64,000 bases of DNA from Lentzea albidocapillata subsp. violacea. Lineage in GTDB: Bacteria > Actinomycetota > Actinomycetes > Mycobacteriales > Pseudonocardiaceae. Positions within the stretch are counted from its first letter, which is position 1. Each line of letters begins with the position of its first letter. Of this stretch, positions 61,926-64,000 are shown in pieces. The stretch covers positions 434,001 to 498,000 of the forward strand of contig NZ_FNET01000001.1 in the NCBI RefSeq assembly GCF_900100275.1. Direction: 5' to 3'. Position numbers and translations under genes: made by a program. The notes beneath the pieces are model-generated. The model was given only the letters and a program-made list of their open reading frames with translations, was not told where the DNA came from and searched no databases.

Positions 61926-62891
61926 TCAGGACATGAGTGCGCGCGCGATCGGCCAGGCGCCGGGCGAGGTGTTCGACAGGACGGTGATGGTGGTGCCGGT
62001 GTGCGGGTCGTGAGTGGACTTGAACGACTCACCGGCGTCGTACCCGGCGAGGATCACGGTGTCGCTGGTCTGGTGCAGCCAGAACCCGAGACCGTAGCGC
62101 AGCGACTCCTCGGGCACGTCGTGGCGCGGCCTCGTGACCAGCTCGGCGTCGCCACCGGCGAACAACGCCCGCCAGAACTTCGACATGTCGCCCGCCGTCG
62201 TGTGGATGCCGCCGTCACCGGTCGCCAGCACCGGCAGGTGGAAGACGTTCGAGCGGTCGAGGCCCTCCAGGTAGCCGACGGCGGCGTCGGCGGGCAGTTC
62301 GTCGGAGCGCAGGAAGCCGGTCCTCGTCATGTCCGCCGGGCGGAGCACCCTGGAGCGGACGAGGTCGTGGTAGCCCTGCCCGCTGACCCGTTCGGCGAGA
62401 AGGGCCAGCACCACATAGCCACCGTTGCAGTACCCGAACCGTTCGCCGGCCTTGAACTTGGCGGGGATCCCGTCCAGCAGCGGCAGGAAGGCCTCCGTCG
62501 TGGTCAGCAAGTGCACGGCGCCGATCACGTAGTCGTTCGCCTCCCAGTCGCCTTCCTCGTCGAGGTAGTCGCCGATGCCGGACGTGTGCGTGAGCAGGTG
62601 CTCGACCGTCACGTCGTCGGCGATCAACGGCAGGTCGTCGCCGAGCACGGAACGGGCGGTGGTGTCGAGTGCCAGCTTCCCCTCGTGGATCAGCGATAGC
62701 ACGGTCAGTGCGGTGAAGCCCTTGCCGCCGCTGGCGATGCCGAACCTGGTGTCCACGGTGTTGGGCACGCCGTACGCCCGGTTGGCGAGCCCGTAGGCCT
62801 TCGCGAACTCGATCTCCCCGGCGCGGTCGATCTGGACCACGCCGGAGAAACCGGTGTCCTCGGCGATCCTGTCGATGTCTCCCAGTGGCAT
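61926..62891 (-). CDS. Beta-lactamase-fold serine hydrolase
   Basis: The 321-residue protein has the SxxK motif SGGK in GIASGGKGFTALT, a tyrosine motif YCN in GYCNGGYVVL, and LLTHTSGIGDYLDE, typical of class C-like esterases/peptidases. No signal peptide is seen. It is distantly related to the hydrolases of the 12.8-27.4 kb operon. It lies 29 bp beyond the probable start region of dinB, on the same strand. Physiological substrate unknown. Confidence 0.85.
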   Translation of the reverse strand: MPLGDIDRIAEDTGFSGVVQIDRAGEIEFAKAYGLANRAYGVPNTVDTRFGIASGGKGFTALTVLSLIHEGKLALDTTARSVLGDDLPLIADDVTVEHLLTHTSGIGDYLDEEGDWEANDYVIGAVHLLTTTEAFLPLLDGIPAKFKAGERFGYCNGGYVVLALLAERVSGQGYHDLVRSRVLRPADMTRTGFLRSDELPADAAVGYLEGLDRSNVFHLPVLATGDGGIHTTAGDMSKFWRALFAGGDAELVTRPRHDVPEESLRYGLGFWLHQTSDTVILAGYDAGESFKSTHDPHTGTTITVLSNTSPGAWPIARALMS

Positions 62892-63067
62892 TCGCGCAGG
62901 TTAGCCCTGTGCCGCTGCCTCGCTGAAACGGATTTTCCGCTGACCGGACCGGCCGGGCGGCCTCGGCCGGGGGACTTCCGTAGCGACGTATGGAGCAACC
63001 GATCCGGCGGGCATCCCGTTTCGGGAAGTGTCGGGTTCGTTCACCCATCCGAGAGGACCGAGCGGTC

Positions 63068-64000
63068 TTGTCGCTCGCCACGATCCAACGCCCCGCCGAG
63101 GCGTCGCCGGTGCCGGTGAGAGCACCGCGGCGCTGGCTGTTCGTGCTGGCCGCGGCCGTGCTGCTGGCCCAGATGGCGATCGCGATGATCACCACCGCGG
63201 TCGGGCAGACGCCGACCGTCGACGAACCGGTCTACCTCGGCGCGACGGTCGTCCAGCTGGAACAGCACAGCCTCCGCTACAACCCCGAGCACCCGCCGCT
63301 GGGCAAACTGATCATGGCGACCGGGCTCGCGTTCGCCGACGTCCGCCTCGACCCCGGCTTCCAGGGCGACCAGACCGAACTGGGCAGGCACCTGCTCTAC
63401 GAGTCGGGCAACGACCCCGGCGAACTGCTGCTGGCGGCCCGGCTGCCGATGATCGTGCTGACGCTGCTGTTCGGGGTGGTCGTCCTCCTGTTCGCCCGCG
63501 ACCTCACGAACACCTCCGGCGGCCTCGTCGCGCTCGCGCTGTACACGTTCTCGCCTGACCTCGTCGCCCACGGATCACTGGCCACGCTGGACGTTCCGGC
63601 GGCCGGGTTCCTGCTCACCTCGGCCTGGCTGCTGTGGCGGGCGCGCACCGACCCCGCGCTCTGCCTGCCGCTCGCCGGACTGGCCCTCGGCGCGGCACTG
63701 GCGACCAAGATGAACACCCTGGCCGCGGTCCCGGTGCTGCTGTTCCTGGCCTTCTGGCACGCGCGCGCCAAGGCCGTGCTCGCGATGGTGCTGATCGCGA
63801 TCGCCGTCGTGTGGGCGTCCTACCTCGCCGTGGACCCGTTGCTGCGCTGGGAGACCCCGCCGGACCTGCCGGGCGCGCCGGTCGGCCTGCTGCCGTTCCC
63901 CGAGCCCTACCTCGACGGCCTGCGCGTCCAGCTGGGGTTCGAGAACCGCGTCTGGGGCGGCTACCTCTTCGGCACGCACTACGAGGGCTCGCACTGGTAC
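63068..64000 (+). CDS. GT39/PMT-type glycosyltransferase, 5' part
   Basis: From a TTG at 63068 (a later GTG is possible) the frame stays open to the window edge, giving about 311 residues. It has a first helix (WLFVLAAAVLLAQMAIAMIT) and then the catalytic-loop motifs TVDEPVYLGA (Asp-Glu) and YNPEHPPLGKLI. HGSLATLDVPAAG follows, with several more helices. This matches the dolichyl/polyprenyl-phosphate-mannose-dependent transferase superfamily (GT39/GT83). The C-terminal part lies beyond the window. It would glycosylate proteins or lipids at the outer face of the membrane. Confidence 0.85.
   Translation, partial: MSLATIQRPAEASPVPVRAPRRWLFVLAAAVLLAQMAIAMITTAVGQTPTVDEPVYLGATVVQLEQHSLRYNPEHPPLGKLIMATGLAFADVRLDPGFQGDQTELGRHLLYESGNDPGELLLAARLPMIVLTLLFGVVVLLFARDLTNTSGGLVALALYTFSPDLVAHGSLATLDVPAAGFLLTSAWLLWRARTDPALCLPLAGLALGAALATKMNTLAAVPVLLFLAFWHARAKAVLAMVLIAIAVVWASYLAVDPLLRWETPPDLPGAPVGLLPFPEPYLDGLRVQLGFENRVWGGYLFGTHYEGSHWY

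Overview
The window comes from a high-GC Gram-positive actinomycete. Genes are very GC-rich, GTG starts are common, many neighbouring genes share 4-bp ATGA/GTGA overlaps, -10 boxes are of the TANNNT type, and there are LexA- and KstR-like operators and many secreted glycosidases. The gene content (N-succinylamino acid racemase, the trio XRE/ImmA-IrrE/MAB_1171c, ABC-F, cholesterol oxidase, malonate module) suits a soil member of the Pseudonocardiales or a relative. The genus cannot be fixed from sequence reading alone. No rRNA, tRNA or CRISPR array was seen.

Layout. 1-0.93 kb is decayed DNA with an integrase remnant and one copy of a long repeat. 0.93-3.36 kb (minus) is a regulator/metalloprotease/membrane protein trio. 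3.6-9.64 kb (plus) holds three secreted proteins: a rhamnosidase-like glycosidase with Cys-rich repeats, then two proteins joining different predicted wall-hydrolase domains (lysozyme-like, CHAP) to near-identical six-blade propellers. 9.66-12.67 kb is a mobile-element graveyard: a 168-bp palindromic MITE-like element, frameshifted DUF488 and partner genes, a methyltransferase fragment, a broken tyrosine recombinase, a second copy of the long repeat, and an internally deleted IS3-type element.

12.77-27.41 kb (minus) is one tightly packed run of eleven genes: N-succinylamino acid racemase, GNAT acyltransferase, M20 deacylase, a prolyl-oligopeptidase/beta-lactamase fusion, M19 dipeptidase, a Dpp/Opp importer (with permease and ATPase fused in one protein) and two penicillin-binding-fold hydrolases. 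I read it as a salvage route for D-amino-acid peptides, such as cell-wall fragments: uptake, hydrolysis, then D-to-L conversion by succinylation, racemisation and desuccinylation.

27.6-30.9 kb is a MacB-like ABC exporter. 31.1-35.8 kb carries a P450, two broken genes, a DUF899 protein and an ABC-F ATPase with a leader-peptide region. 35.85-41.1 kb has a patatin and a TetR/amidase/hydrolase/amidase operon. 41.1-46.9 kb holds an epoxide-hydrolase-like lipoprotein, an XRE-cupin regulator with palindromic operators, a two-component system and a KhtTU-like cation/proton antiporter with two tiny trailing genes. 46.9-51.8 kb is a malonate module (carboxyltransferase, MatB, MatC, divergent GntR). 51.8-56.05 kb has a GH31 glycosidase, a RibD-C reductase and a DUF1062 protein. 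56.5-59.7 kb has a secreted cholesterol-oxidase-type GMC enzyme facing a reductase/carboxymuconolactone-decarboxylase pair with a KstR-like operator. 59.8-64 kb has a cold-shock protein with a coupled small gene, DinB with an SOS box, another beta-lactamase-fold hydrolase and the start of a GT39/PMT-type glycosyltransferase that runs off the window.
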